Source: Kmv34 sp964524965
Lineage (GTDB): Bacteria > Aerophobota > Aerophobia > Aerophobales > B3-G15
Assembly (NCBI GenBank): GCA_964524965.1
Contig: CAZGDY010000039.1
Coordinates: 1 to 13,808, forward strand
DNA: 13,808 nt
Reading direction: 5' to 3'
The notes beneath the pieces were generated by a model. It did no database searches. It had not been told where the DNA came from and saw nothing but the letters and a program-made list of their open reading frames with translations. Positions 1 to 7,045 of this stretch are shown here, piece by piece. Within the stretch, counting starts at the first letter, position 1. Every line of letters begins with the position of its first letter. A program made the translations under genes and the position numbers.

Positions 1-370
1 TTACAGATAAAGCTTTTTTATTTTGGGATTTTGGTCTTTCTCCTAAAACATCTCCGTTGATTAAGAATTTTGTTTTTGTGGTTTTCATTAAAGATCCGGC
101 AATTTTCACCATAAGGAGATGACAATCAATACAAGGGTTGACTCTTTTTCCGAAACCGTGAGGAGGTGATTTAATAATGGAGAGAAGTTCTTGGGTAATA
201 TTTATGGTGATAAGAGGGATTTTAAAATTTTTTGCTGTTTCTTGTGCTTTACTTTCGTCAAAAAATGTAGAGGTAAAACAAACTGCCTCTATGTTTATTT
301 TCTGTTCTTTGACAATGCAGATCGATAGAATGCTATCCAATCCACCAGATAATAGAGCAAGAGCTTTCAT
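1..370 (-). CDS. PP-loop ATPase, tRNA thiolation-like (partial, C-terminus missing)
   Basis: The first 123 residues are present and the frame is still open at the left edge of the window. It begins MKALALLSGGLDS, with the ATP-pyrophosphatase PP-loop SGGLDS at residues 8-13. A CxxC (C80, C83) lies inside GKRVNPCIDCH, and NGDVLGERPKSQ follows at about 105-116. This combination is typical of a PP-loop family related to MnmA and ThiI that is often annotated as tRNA 2-thiouridine or methylaminomethyl-thiouridylate enzymes. Members activate a substrate by adenylation, and sulfur insertion into tRNA is the usual guess; the exact reaction is not established here. Its ATG overlaps the TGA of the upstream PSP1 gene (ATGA), so the two are probably translationally coupled. 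The missing C-terminal part prevents finer assignment. Confidence 0.8.
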   Translation of the reverse strand, partial: MKALALLSGGLDSILSICIVKEQKINIEAVCFTSTFFDESKAQETAKNFKIPLITINITQELLSIIKSPPHGFGKRVNPCIDCHLLMVKIAGSLMKTTKTKFLINGDVLGERPKSQNKKALSV

Positions 371-1158
371 TTTTTCCCCCATTGGTCCTCAGTTATAGTT
401 TTTCTGAGACCAGCAGGGGTTTCTATGGTGATAGTTCTTATTAGAAGGTTGCAGCCTATTACTTTCACTTTCTCTTCCCCTACTTTTATTTCTTTTCCGA
501 TGCGAGGAAATTCTTTAATAAGGGTAGAGTACACGGAATGTTCAAAATTAAGACAACAGCGTAATCTTCCGCATATGCCAGATATTTTAGATGAAATCAA
601 GGGAAGATTTTGAAGGCGAGCTGCCTCAAGAGTTACTGATGGTAGTTTATTTTTGTGTTTTCCTAAAAAACAGGCACAGCAAACTTCTCTTCCGCAAATG
701 CCTATTCCTCCTAAAATTTGAGGCTCATCTCTTACTCCTATCTGTTGCATCTGGACGCGCAATTTAAATTCTTTTGCCAGTTCTTTGACTAATTTTCTGA
801 AGTCTACCCTTTCTTTCGCTGTGTAGTAAAATATAATTTTTTTCTTGGTCAGAGGGTATTTTGTAGAGGTGAGTTTCATGGATAGTTCGTATTCCTTTAT
901 TTTTTCAATTGCAAATTCCTTAGCTTTTTTTGCTATGACTTTTCTTTTTTCAAATTCCTCTAAATCTGCAAGAGTTGCTTTTCTTATTTTTGTTTCCTCT
1001 CCAGGATGTTCTTTTTCTACACAGAATTTTATCTTTCCAATTTCCCACTCCCCCAGGAATTTGAACATACACCATTCGTCAGTTTTTAATTCTTGTTCCC
1101 TTGAAAGAAAGTATATAATTCTTTTTGGGTCAAATGCTTCGATTCCCACAAAGGGCAT
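367..1158 (-). CDS. ricT: PSP1 domain protein, RicT (YaaT)-like
   Basis: This 263-residue protein has the PSP1 C-terminal domain at about residues 60-150. A cysteine-rich signature follows: GGIGICGREVCCACFLG (C155, C160, C161, C163), then KISGICGRLRCCLNFEH (C196, C201, C202). These are the hallmark motifs of RicT/YaaT. In Bacillus subtilis RicT forms a complex with RicA and RicF that carries Fe-S clusters and affects RNase Y-dependent RNA processing and sporulation. Outside Firmicutes the role is unclear, and no ricA or ricF is visible here. The start ATG at 1156-1158 has a good ribosome site (AGGAGA, about 6 bases upstream). The stop overlaps the start of the PP-loop gene by four bases. A 142-base gap separates it from glyS upstream, so it may have its own promoter, though I cannot point to a convincing one. 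Confidence 0.88.
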   Translation of the reverse strand: MPFVGIEAFDPKRIIYFLSREQELKTDEWCMFKFLGEWEIGKIKFCVEKEHPGEETKIRKATLADLEEFEKRKVIAKKAKEFAIEKIKEYELSMKLTSTKYPLTKKKIIFYYTAKERVDFRKLVKELAKEFKLRVQMQQIGVRDEPQILGGIGICGREVCCACFLGKHKNKLPSVTLEAARLQNLPLISSKISGICGRLRCCLNFEHSVYSTLIKEFPRIGKEIKVGEEKVKVIGCNLLIRTITIETPAGLRKTITEDQWGKK

Positions 1159-1220
1159 ATTATTCTCCTTTTCATTGTTTGGTTTTTTTTGAAGTAATAC
1201 TTTATTGATAAATAACTATG

Positions 1221-1244
1221 GTGAGGAATAAAAAAAGTGAGGAA
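1221..1244. repeat. 8-bp direct repeat upstream of the ricT-like gene
   Basis: GTGAGGAA occurs at 1221-1228 and again at 1237-1244, a start-to-start distance of 16 bp, in the 142-base gap between glyS and the ricT-like gene. The repeat is exact. A role as a protein-binding site is only a guess, and chance is possible in sequence of this composition. Confidence 0.4.
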
Positions 1245-1300
1245 AATTATTTGTAGGACAAAATCTACCGATTTATTAAACCAGTTACGCTTTTCAAGTT

Positions 1301-3400
1301 CTAAGCATTATTTATCTGCAGTTCGGAGAAATCAGCTATTTTTAGGAATCTGGAGCCAATATCTAAAAGCAAAGATAAACGATTTAATCTAACTTCAAGG
1401 TCTTTGCTCATTACCAGAACTTTTTCAAAAAAAGCGTGAATAGGTTCCTCTAAAAAAGATAAATTTTTGTAAGCTTTTACATATTCTCCCTTATTTAAAA
1501 AGCTGTCCACAGTTCTTTTTATTTTTTCCCAGCGTTGATAAAGATTTACTTCTTCTTTTTCTTCGAATTTTTCCTCATTAATTTTTAAGGGTATTTTTAT
1601 TCCCCATTTTTTAGCTTGTTTTAATATATTAAGTAATCTGATTATAGCTATTATTTGTTTTTGGAATTCTTTTTCAGAAGCAATGCTCTGCAAAGCTTTA
1701 GCCCTTGAAGTAAAATCGGTTGGGTTATCTTTATTTATTTTTGCAGCAGCGTTGATTTGATCGGGTTTTATTCCTATCTCTCGCAAAAGAGTAATTACTC
1801 GGGCATCTAAGAATTGCTTTAGTTTTTTTTGCGGTTCTTTCTCATCATTTCCGTAAAGGTTCATGCTTTCATTTACCAACTTCGTCAACTCGATATTAAA
1901 TTTATTATCAAGAATTATTTCTATTATTCCCTGAGCTTCTCTGCGTAATCCCCAGGGATCTTCAGAGCCAGAAGGAACAAAACCTCCCCAGAAGGCTCCA
2001 CTTAAAGTATCTATTTTATCAACAATTGCCAAGACAGCTCCTTCTAAGCAGTGGGGGAGTGCGTCTCCAGGAAAACGAGGTTTTCTATATTCTTTAATAG
2101 CATGCGCTACCAAAGAATCCTCCCCAAAGTAAAGAGCAAATTCTTTTCCTAAAATTCCCTGCAATTGGGGAAATTCTCTAACCATATTTGTTGAAAGATC
2201 AGCCTTGCAAAGATAAGCTGCTCTTTTTATTTTCTCTTTTACTTTCTCTTGAACATTAAATTCTAAGGAGATTTTCTCAGTAAGTTCAATTAACCTTTTT
2301 GTTTTGTCATAGTAATTTCCCAGTTTTTCTTGTACGATAATTTTTTTTAGGAAGGGAACTCTTTCATCAAGAGGAATTTTCTTATCTTCCTGGTAGAAAA
2401 ACTGGGCATCGTTAAGGCGGGCGTGAAGGACTTTTTCATTGCCCTCTACGACTCCTTGGAGGTTATATTTACCCCCTTCTCTTATCCCAATAAAAAACGG
2501 TAAAATAGATTTCTCGTCAGTAACTGCAAAGTGTTTTTGATATTCAGCCAGGTTAGCTTTCAGAATAAAAGAAGGCAAGGATAGATATTGGGGATCAAAT
2601 TCTCCCAAAAATGCAGTGGGATGTTCAACGAGATAACTTAGCTCTTCCAGAAGTTTTTCGTCTTTTACAAATTGGGCTTTATACCCATTTTCCTGGAGTT
2701 GGGAGATAATCTTTGCGATTTGTTTACTAATTCTCTTTTTTCTGTCTTTCGGATCAATAATTACACTTGCTCGGCGCACTATTTCCCGATAACTGGAAGC
2801 CTTAGGAATCTCAAACCACTTAGGATGAAGATATCTGTGACCTTTGGTTTTTCTTCCTGTTTTAATTCCACCAATTTCAAATTCAACTGTCTCTTCTCCA
2901 AGAAGAGAGAGAACGTAACGAAGAGGACGTCCAAAAGAAAATTTTTCTTTTTTCCATCTCATAGGTTTGGAAAATTGAAGATTATTTATAAGTTCTTTAA
3001 AGAGAACGGGCAAAACAGAAATAGTTTTTTCTCCTTTGTTAGTTCTTTTTATGTATACATATTCTCCTTTTTTCAGAGTTTCTATTCCCAGGTTTTTCTC
3101 ATCGACTCCTTTTGCCTCAATGTAATGTTTTCCAGCCGGAGTTAATCTATCATTAGAATCATAAACTATATTTCTGGGTGGACCTATCTCTTTTTTGGTG
3201 GTGTCTTTTTGCCTTAACCTTATTCCCTCTATGTAAAGAATGAGTCTGCGAGAACTACCCCAGCTTGAAAGTTTTTCATAGTTTATTTGGTAATTTTTTA
3301 GGGAAATCTTCCCCAGTTTCTGGAATTGCTCTAAAGTTGTCTTAACCATTTTAGGAGGTAAATCTTCTACTCCTAATTCAAGAATAGCTTCAGATTCCAT
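1301..3400 (-). CDS. glyS: Glycyl-tRNA synthetase beta subunit
   Basis: This is the beta chain of the bacterial alpha2-beta2 glycyl-tRNA synthetase, which binds tRNA and supports glycylation by the alpha chain. I place the start at 3398-3400, giving 699 residues, close to the usual length of about 690. The product begins MESEAILELGVEDLPPKM, matching the conserved family N-terminus, and TAGGAGA lies about 8 bases upstream. An in-frame ATG at 3454 would add 18 unconserved residues and overlap glyQ by 43 bases. Visible signatures include GHRYLHP (187-193), NDAQFFYQED (330-339), the HD-like region around MVREFPQLQGILG (406-418) and GSEDPWGLRREAQG (478-491). An anticodon-binding (DALR-like) C-terminus follows. 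The gene sits 11 bases after glyQ, whose TAG stop forms part of the glyS ribosome site, so the two are co-transcribed. Confidence 0.96.
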   Translation of the reverse strand: MESEAILELGVEDLPPKMVKTTLEQFQKLGKISLKNYQINYEKLSSWGSSRRLILYIEGIRLRQKDTTKKEIGPPRNIVYDSNDRLTPAGKHYIEAKGVDEKNLGIETLKKGEYVYIKRTNKGEKTISVLPVLFKELINNLQFSKPMRWKKEKFSFGRPLRYVLSLLGEETVEFEIGGIKTGRKTKGHRYLHPKWFEIPKASSYREIVRRASVIIDPKDRKKRISKQIAKIISQLQENGYKAQFVKDEKLLEELSYLVEHPTAFLGEFDPQYLSLPSFILKANLAEYQKHFAVTDEKSILPFFIGIREGGKYNLQGVVEGNEKVLHARLNDAQFFYQEDKKIPLDERVPFLKKIIVQEKLGNYYDKTKRLIELTEKISLEFNVQEKVKEKIKRAAYLCKADLSTNMVREFPQLQGILGKEFALYFGEDSLVAHAIKEYRKPRFPGDALPHCLEGAVLAIVDKIDTLSGAFWGGFVPSGSEDPWGLRREAQGIIEIILDNKFNIELTKLVNESMNLYGNDEKEPQKKLKQFLDARVITLLREIGIKPDQINAAAKINKDNPTDFTSRAKALQSIASEKEFQKQIIAIIRLLNILKQAKKWGIKIPLKINEEKFEEKEEVNLYQRWEKIKRTVDSFLNKGEYVKAYKNLSFLEEPIHAFFEKVLVMSKDLEVRLNRLSLLLDIGSRFLKIADFSELQINNA

Positions 3401-3411
3401 AAATATTTCTC

Positions 3412-4287
3412 CTACGAGCTTAAGGGGAGTTTTTCTTGATGTTTTTCCTTCCAACTTTCAAGAAAAGCTGCTGCACATTTCTTAGCCAATTCGCGGACTC
3501 TTTTAATATACCTTTCTCTTTCAGAAACTCCTAAAGCTCCTCGAGCATCTAACAGATTGAAGGTATGAGAGCATTTCAAAACGTAATCGTAAGCTGGCAA
3601 GAAAAGTCCTTTTTCTATAATCCTTTTAGCTTCTTTTTCATATATTTGAAAGAGCTTGATTTGCTGGGAAACGTCTATAAGTTCAAAATTGTACTGCGAG
3701 TACTGAATTTCACTTTCAAGATGTATATCCTTATATTTTAACTGAGAGTTCCATAATACCTCAAATACGTTGTCCACTTTCTGGATGCACATAGCAATTC
3801 TTTCTAAACCATAGGTTAACTCTACAGAAACAGGATTTAGGGTAACGCCACCTGCTTGTTGGAAATAAGTAAACTGAGTTATCTCCATTCCGTCTAACCT
3901 AACTTCCCAGCCTAATCCCCAGGCTCCTAAAGTAGGTGATTCCCAATCATCTTCAAGAAATTTGATGTCATGTTTTAAGGGGTTGATTCCAATCTCTTTT
4001 AAGCTATCTAAATAAATTTCCTGGATATTCTCCGAGGGAGGTTTTATGATAACCTGATACTGATAGTGCAAACGCAGGCGATTTGGGTTTTGTCCGTAGC
4101 GACCATCAGCTGGTCGTCTGGAAGGTTCCACGTATGCAACTTTCCAAGGTTCAGGGTCAAGTACTTTTAAAAAAGTCGCAGGGTTGAAAGTTCCAGCCCC
4201 TTTTTCTATGTCGTAAGGTTGCCACAGAAGACATCCTTGTTTTTGCCAGAATTGATTAAGATTTAATATAAGTTGCTGAAAGGTCAT
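3412..4287 (-). CDS. glyQ: Glycyl-tRNA synthetase alpha subunit
   Basis: This 291-residue class II catalytic alpha subunit forms glycyl-adenylate and charges tRNA-Gly together with the beta chain. Diagnostic stretches are WQKQGCLLWQPYDIEKGAGT near the N-terminus, EPSRRPADGRYGQNPNR at about 54-70, EVRLDGMEITQFTYFQQAGG at about 128-147 and LTYGLERIAMCIQ further on. These are nearly invariant in GlyQ. Length is normal. Transcription probably starts about 17 bases upstream of the ATG from a near-consensus promoter (4311-4339). That leaves no room for a T-box riboswitch, in contrast to glyQS in many Firmicutes. The ribosome site is unusual: AGGCTGG, only 4 bases before the ATG. The same heptamer precedes the divergent DUF2062 gene. 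Confidence 0.97.
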   Translation of the reverse strand: MTFQQLILNLNQFWQKQGCLLWQPYDIEKGAGTFNPATFLKVLDPEPWKVAYVEPSRRPADGRYGQNPNRLRLHYQYQVIIKPPSENIQEIYLDSLKEIGINPLKHDIKFLEDDWESPTLGAWGLGWEVRLDGMEITQFTYFQQAGGVTLNPVSVELTYGLERIAMCIQKVDNVFEVLWNSQLKYKDIHLESEIQYSQYNFELIDVSQQIKLFQIYEKEAKRIIEKGLFLPAYDYVLKCSHTFNLLDARGALGVSERERYIKRVRELAKKCAAAFLESWKEKHQEKLPLSS

Positions 4288-4310
4288 TTTCCCAGCCTAG
4301 CATTTTGTGA

Positions 4311-4339
4311 ATTATAAAGAGAGTGCACCAAAAAGTCAA
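4311..4339 (-). promoter_or_regulatory. Sigma70-type promoter of glyQS
   Basis: Reading the minus strand, TTGACT (4334-4339) is followed after exactly 17 bases by TATAAT (4311-4316). This is a near-perfect housekeeping promoter. The predicted transcript start is near 4304, about 17 bases before the glyQ ATG, giving a very short leader. Confidence 0.8.
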
Positions 4340-4355
4340 GCGAATTTGGGTGGAC

Positions 4356-4383
4356 TTGTTTTTCTCGGGTAATATAGTACAAT
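4356..4383 (+). promoter_or_regulatory. Candidate sigma70 promoter of the DUF2062 gene
   Basis: TTGTTT (4356-4361), a 16-base spacer and TACAAT (4378-4383) fit a moderate -35/-10 pair. The start would be near 4390, about 16 bases before the ATG. It lies back to back with the glyQ promoter; the two -35 boxes are 16 bases apart. Confidence 0.5.
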
Positions 4384-4405
4384 AATTTTTGCAAAGGCTG
4401 GAGTT

Positions 4406-4906
4406 ATGGGCACAAAGAAAACTTACCAACAGGAAAATTACTGGAAAAGGTTAAAGAGATTATTTAAAAGCGCAGTGTTGGCTAATGATTCTCCAGAGAA
4501 ATTGGCTCGGGGTTTTGCCATTGGTATTTTTTGGGGAGTACTGCCTACTTTTGGTTTTGCTATCTTATTTTCTTTGCCCATAGCGGTTGCTTTTAAAGCT
4601 AGCAGACTCACTGCTGTTTTGGGAACCTTTGTTTCTAACCCTTTAACTACTCCATTTTTTATGATTTGGGGCACCTATTTAGGTAATTTTATTTTAAAAG
4701 CAACTCCCCTAACTCTATCTTGGGAGATATTAAACTTAGAACATATTCTTAAGATAAGTAAATCTCTTTTTTTAGGGACTCTTGTTCTGGCAGGCTCTAT
4801 CTCAATTTTAAGTTACGGTTTGTTGTTAGTAATTATTCCTCTTTTTAAAAAACTCTTTCCCCGGCACAAAAATCTTTCAAAAACTTCTTCAAATAAAAGT
4901 ACTTAG
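4406..4906 (+). CDS. DUF2062 family inner-membrane protein
   Basis: A 166-residue membrane protein. A basic N-terminus (WKRLKRLFKS) leads into SPEKLARGFAIGIFWGVLPTFG, the characteristic opening of DUF2062. Hydrophobic segments lie at about 35-64, 68-98 and 118-147, with the conserved small-residue stretch FVSNPLTTPFFM at 75-86 between them. The tail is basic and probably cytoplasmic. The molecular function of DUF2062 is not established; homologues are often near envelope or glycosyltransferase genes, but no such neighbour is present here. The only ribosome signal is AGGCTGG 4 bases before the ATG, the same as for divergent glyQ. The gene converges on ruvB with a 32-base gap that holds only a weak all-AT hairpin. 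Confidence 0.85.
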   Translation: MGTKKTYQQENYWKRLKRLFKSAVLANDSPEKLARGFAIGIFWGVLPTFGFAILFSLPIAVAFKASRLTAVLGTFVSNPLTTPFFMIWGTYLGNFILKATPLTLSWEILNLEHILKISKSLFLGTLVLAGSISILSYGLLLVIIPLFKKLFPRHKNLSKTSSNKST

Positions 4907-4938
4907 GGTTTTAATTTTTATAAAATTGGTGTAATAAC

Positions 4939-5976
4939 TTAAAAACTGAGTTTTTGTTGCAAAGAAGGAGGAGGAGTTTCATTCAAATATTCATACAGAA
5001 GGGTGGTAGCCACTCTTCCTTTAGGGGTGCGATTTATTAATCCTTCTCTGATTAGGTAAGGTTCGTATACTTCTTCTATGGTATCTGGTTCCTCACTTAC
5101 GGCCATAGCTAAAGTTTTAAGACCGACAGGCCCCCCTCCAAATTTATAAATTATTACCTGAATAATTTTTCTATCCATAGAGTCAAGGCCTTTTTTGTCA
5201 ATCTCTAATATAACTAAAGCATCCCTGGCAATATCTTTAGTTATAACTCCTTCTGCTTTTACCTGGGCGTAATCTCTTACCCTTTGCAAAATTCGATTGG
5301 CGACTCGAGGGGTTCCCCTGGATCTTTTAGCTATTTCTTTTGCCCCTTTTTTTTCTATTTTAATTCTCAGGATATGAGAAGAGCGAAAGATAATAGCAAA
5401 AAGATCATCTATGTCATAATAATCAAGACGATTTATTACTCCAAATCTGCTGCGCAAGGGTGAGGTAAGAAGACCTGCTCTGGTTGTTGCTCCTATCAAA
5501 GTAAAATGGGGTAAAGGAATTTTTATAGAGCGAGTACTGGCTCCTTTACCCAAAACTATGTCCACTTCAAAATCCTCCATAGCTGAATAAAGTACTTCTT
5601 CTACTTGAGAGGATAAACGATGAATTTCATCGATGAATAAAATGTCTCCGTCTTGAAGTTGAGTATTGGTTAGGATTTTAGCTAAGTCTCCCGGCCGGTC
5701 GATAGCTGGACCACTGGTTGAATGAATATTTCCTTTCATTTCTTGGGCAATTATATGAGCCAGAGTAGTTTTACCTAATCCTGGTGGTCCATATAAAAGA
5801 GTGTGGTCCAAAGGGTCACCCCTTTTCTGAGCAGCTTTTACAAATATATCAAGTTTTTGTTTTATTTTCTTTTGGCCTACAAATTCGCTTATTTTTAGGG
5901 GACGAAGAGTATTTTCTAATCCTTTATCTTCTTTTCGAAGTTGAGGCGTAGTTAGTTTTTGTCCTTTATTATGCAT
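4939..5976 (-). CDS. ruvB: Holliday junction branch migration ATPase RuvB
   Basis: This 345-residue AAA+ motor drives branch migration of Holliday junctions as hexamers flanking RuvA. Motifs in order: the N-terminal LRPLKISEFVGQ; Walker A GPPGLGKTT (63-71); Walker B DEIH (116-119); sensor region GATTRAG (162-168); the arginine-finger motif LRSRFG (174-179); and the winged-helix C-terminus containing GGGPVGLKTLA and EPYLIREGLINRTPKGR. Length is typical. Its ATG overlaps the ruvA stop by eight bases (ATGCATAA), with AAGGAAG about 10 bases upstream, so it is co-translated with ruvA. All key residues are present. Confidence 0.97.
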   Translation of the reverse strand: MHNKGQKLTTPQLRKEDKGLENTLRPLKISEFVGQKKIKQKLDIFVKAAQKRGDPLDHTLLYGPPGLGKTTLAHIIAQEMKGNIHSTSGPAIDRPGDLAKILTNTQLQDGDILFIDEIHRLSSQVEEVLYSAMEDFEVDIVLGKGASTRSIKIPLPHFTLIGATTRAGLLTSPLRSRFGVINRLDYYDIDDLFAIIFRSSHILRIKIEKKGAKEIAKRSRGTPRVANRILQRVRDYAQVKAEGVITKDIARDALVILEIDKKGLDSMDRKIIQVIIYKFGGGPVGLKTLAMAVSEEPDTIEEVYEPYLIREGLINRTPKGRVATTLLYEYLNETPPPSLQQKLSF

Positions 5977-6544
5977 ATTTTAAGGCTTCCTTAACTAAAT
6001 TGGTTAGATCATTTTTTATATCGCTATTTTTTTTGAAGACTTTACTAATTGCCTCTTGAGCCTGGGCTCGAGTGTAACCTAAAGAGATGAGAGCAGTTAC
6101 TCCGTCATGATAGATTTTATCTTCTTCCAGAAAAGGAACGTTTTCTTCCATGATTTCTCCCAATTCTAAAATGAGTCTTTGAGCAGTTTTTTTTCCAACT
6201 CCGGGGGTGTGGATTAATTGGGTGATATTTTTTTCCATAATGGTTTTTTTAAATTGTGAGGGAGTAATTTTAGCAAGCATTCTAAGCGCAGAACGGGGAC
6301 CGATACCGGAAAGAGAAGTTAGATTCAAAAAAAATTCTCTATCGCTTGGATTGAGAAAACCGTAAAGCGTTATACCGTTCTCCCTCATATGCAGGTAAGT
6401 ATATATTTTTATTTTTTGTCCTGGTGATGGTAGGTGCTGAAAAAGAGAAAAAGGTACATTTATCTCATATCCAATACCATTTACCTCTGCAATGACGCAG
6501 GGAGCTTTTTTTTCCTTTAAGGTTCCTTCTAAATAAGATATCAT
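5969..6544 (-). CDS. ruvA: Holliday junction DNA-binding protein RuvA
   Basis: RuvA binds four-way junctions and loads RuvB. I start at the ATG at 6542-6544, giving 191 residues, because MISYLEGTL matches the conserved OB-fold N-terminus (typically MI..L.G.). A longer in-frame start at 6622 would add 26 residues that lie inside the ferredoxin gene. Two helix-hairpin-helix motifs are visible: LTSLSGIGPRSAL (75-87) and LIHTPGVGKKTAQRLILEL (about 110-128). The C-terminal RuvB-contacting domain includes VTALISLGYTRAQAQEAI. The start ATG overlaps the ferredoxin TGA (ATGA). The nearest good ribosome site, AAGGAG, is 14 bases away inside the ferredoxin gene, which favours coupled re-initiation. No ruvC is found in the window. 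Confidence 0.95.
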   Translation of the reverse strand: MISYLEGTLKEKKAPCVIAEVNGIGYEINVPFSLFQHLPSPGQKIKIYTYLHMRENGITLYGFLNPSDREFFLNLTSLSGIGPRSALRMLAKITPSQFKKTIMEKNITQLIHTPGVGKKTAQRLILELGEIMEENVPFLEEDKIYHDGVTALISLGYTRAQAQEAISKVFKKNSDIKNDLTNLVKEALKYA

Positions 6545-6768
6545 TTTTTCTTTTTTGGCTCCTTGTAAACCGTTATGGCTATGTCGGGGCAAACCAAGAA
6601 GCATATGCCGCAACCTGTGCACTTGTTAGTTTCTTTTTCTTCAAAAGTTGCCGGATGGTATCCCCGAGAATTAAAATTGGGATTAAGATGGATTAGGCCA
6701 TATGGGCAAAATTGTACACAAAAACTGCATCCTTTGCACATGTTTGCATCTATTTCTATTCTAGCGAT
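6541..6768 (-). CDS. korD: Two-[4Fe-4S] ferredoxin, 2-oxoacid:ferredoxin oxidoreductase delta-type; probable ATC start
   Basis: A small electron-carrier subunit with two clusters: CKGCSFCVQFCP and CTGCGICFLVCP, the standard CxxCxxCxxxCP motifs. Between them, FNSRGYHPA and the ending PDIAITVYKE match the KorD/VorD delta subunit family, whose members usually begin M(A)(K/R)IEID. Here ARIEIDAN is encoded in frame upstream of the first ATG (6739-6741), but the codon where M is expected is ATC (6766-6768). A strong ribosome site, AAAGGAG, ends 6 bases before that ATC. No ATG, GTG or TTG lies between the upstream in-frame TAA (6796-6798) and the ATG at 6741. I therefore annotate from ATC (75 residues). 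The conservative alternative is 66 residues from 6741, which lacks a ribosome site. It overlaps ruvA by four bases; no other oxidoreductase subunit is adjacent. Confidence 0.82.
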   Translation of the reverse strand: MARIEIDANMCKGCSFCVQFCPYGLIHLNPNFNSRGYHPATFEEKETNKCTGCGICFLVCPDIAITVYKEPKKKK

Positions 6769-6841
6769 GGGGTTCTCCTTTGAAAAATTATCAGCTTATA
6801 ATTATTTTTGTTATTTACTTTTTTTATTTTAATTCTCCAAA

Positions 6842-6869
6842 AATTTATCATATTTTATGCTCGGGTCAA
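6842..6869 (-). promoter_or_regulatory. Weak candidate promoter for the ferredoxin-ruvAB operon
   Basis: On the minus strand TTGACC (6864-6869) has a possible -10, TAAATT (6842-6847), after 16 bases. The -35 is good but the -10 is poor. It would give a leader of roughly 65-70 bases before the ferredoxin start. Confidence 0.3.
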
Positions 6870-7024
6870 GCAGAAGAAATTGTTTTGTCGAAGAAAGGTA
6901 ATTCCTTTTTCTGGTTCTGAAAGGAAAAAATGAGTTTTGTAGAGCCGGTATAAAGATAAAAATCCTGAGGGAATATGAGTTTTTCTAATTTAGTAATCTG
7001 AACATTTATTTTTTTTAGCTTCAA
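6866..7024 (-). other. Doubtful 52-codon open frame between the HAD gene and the ferredoxin
   Basis: This covers most of the longest gene-free stretch (6769-7045). A frame opens at TTG (7022-7024), directly after two stops (TAG TAA), and runs 52 codons to TGA (6866-6868). Its product has a protein-like composition (for example KLEKLIFPQDFYLYTG), but there is no ribosome site, the start is weak, and I recognise no family. It could be a small unknown protein, a decayed gene remnant or chance in AT-rich DNA. The TGA overlaps the candidate -35 box of the ferredoxin promoter, which argues mildly against a required gene. Confidence 0.15.
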
Positions 7025-7032
7025 TTACTAAA
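6989..7032. repeat. 9-bp perfect inverted repeat after the HAD gene
   Basis: TTTAGTAAT (6989-6997) pairs perfectly with ATTACTAAA (7024-7032) across a 26-base loop. It begins 13 bases past the HAD gene stop on the minus strand. It is AT-rich and has no following T-run on that strand, so a classic intrinsic terminator is not supported. A transcript-end stabilising hairpin is possible. Confidence 0.45.
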
Positions 7033-7045
7033 ATAGAGGATTCTC

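Noticed and set aside
845..1192. Plus-strand 115-codon frame opposite the ricT-like gene
   Set aside because: It is a shadow of a well-supported minus-strand gene, rich in Ser/Phe as expected for an antisense frame, with no recognisable motif.
3401..3454. Longer glyS reading frame beginning at 3454
   Set aside because: The extra 18 residues overlap glyQ by 43 bases and have no family match, while the ATG at 3400 has a good ribosome site and the conserved GlyS N-terminus.
4288..4400. T-box riboswitch ahead of glyQS
   Set aside because: A strong promoter sits about 17 bases from the ATG. GGGTGGAC at 4348-4355 resembles part of the T-box sequence but is on the wrong strand and upstream of the promoter.
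4910..4930. Hairpin between the DUF2062 gene and ruvB as a bidirectional terminator
   Set aside because: The only stem is AATTTT/AAAATT (4913-4927), six A-T pairs with a 3-base loop; too weak to call a terminator.
6545..6622. Longer ruvA frame beginning at 6622
   Set aside because: The extra residues lie inside the ferredoxin gene in another frame, and MISYLEGTL at 6544 is the conserved RuvA start.
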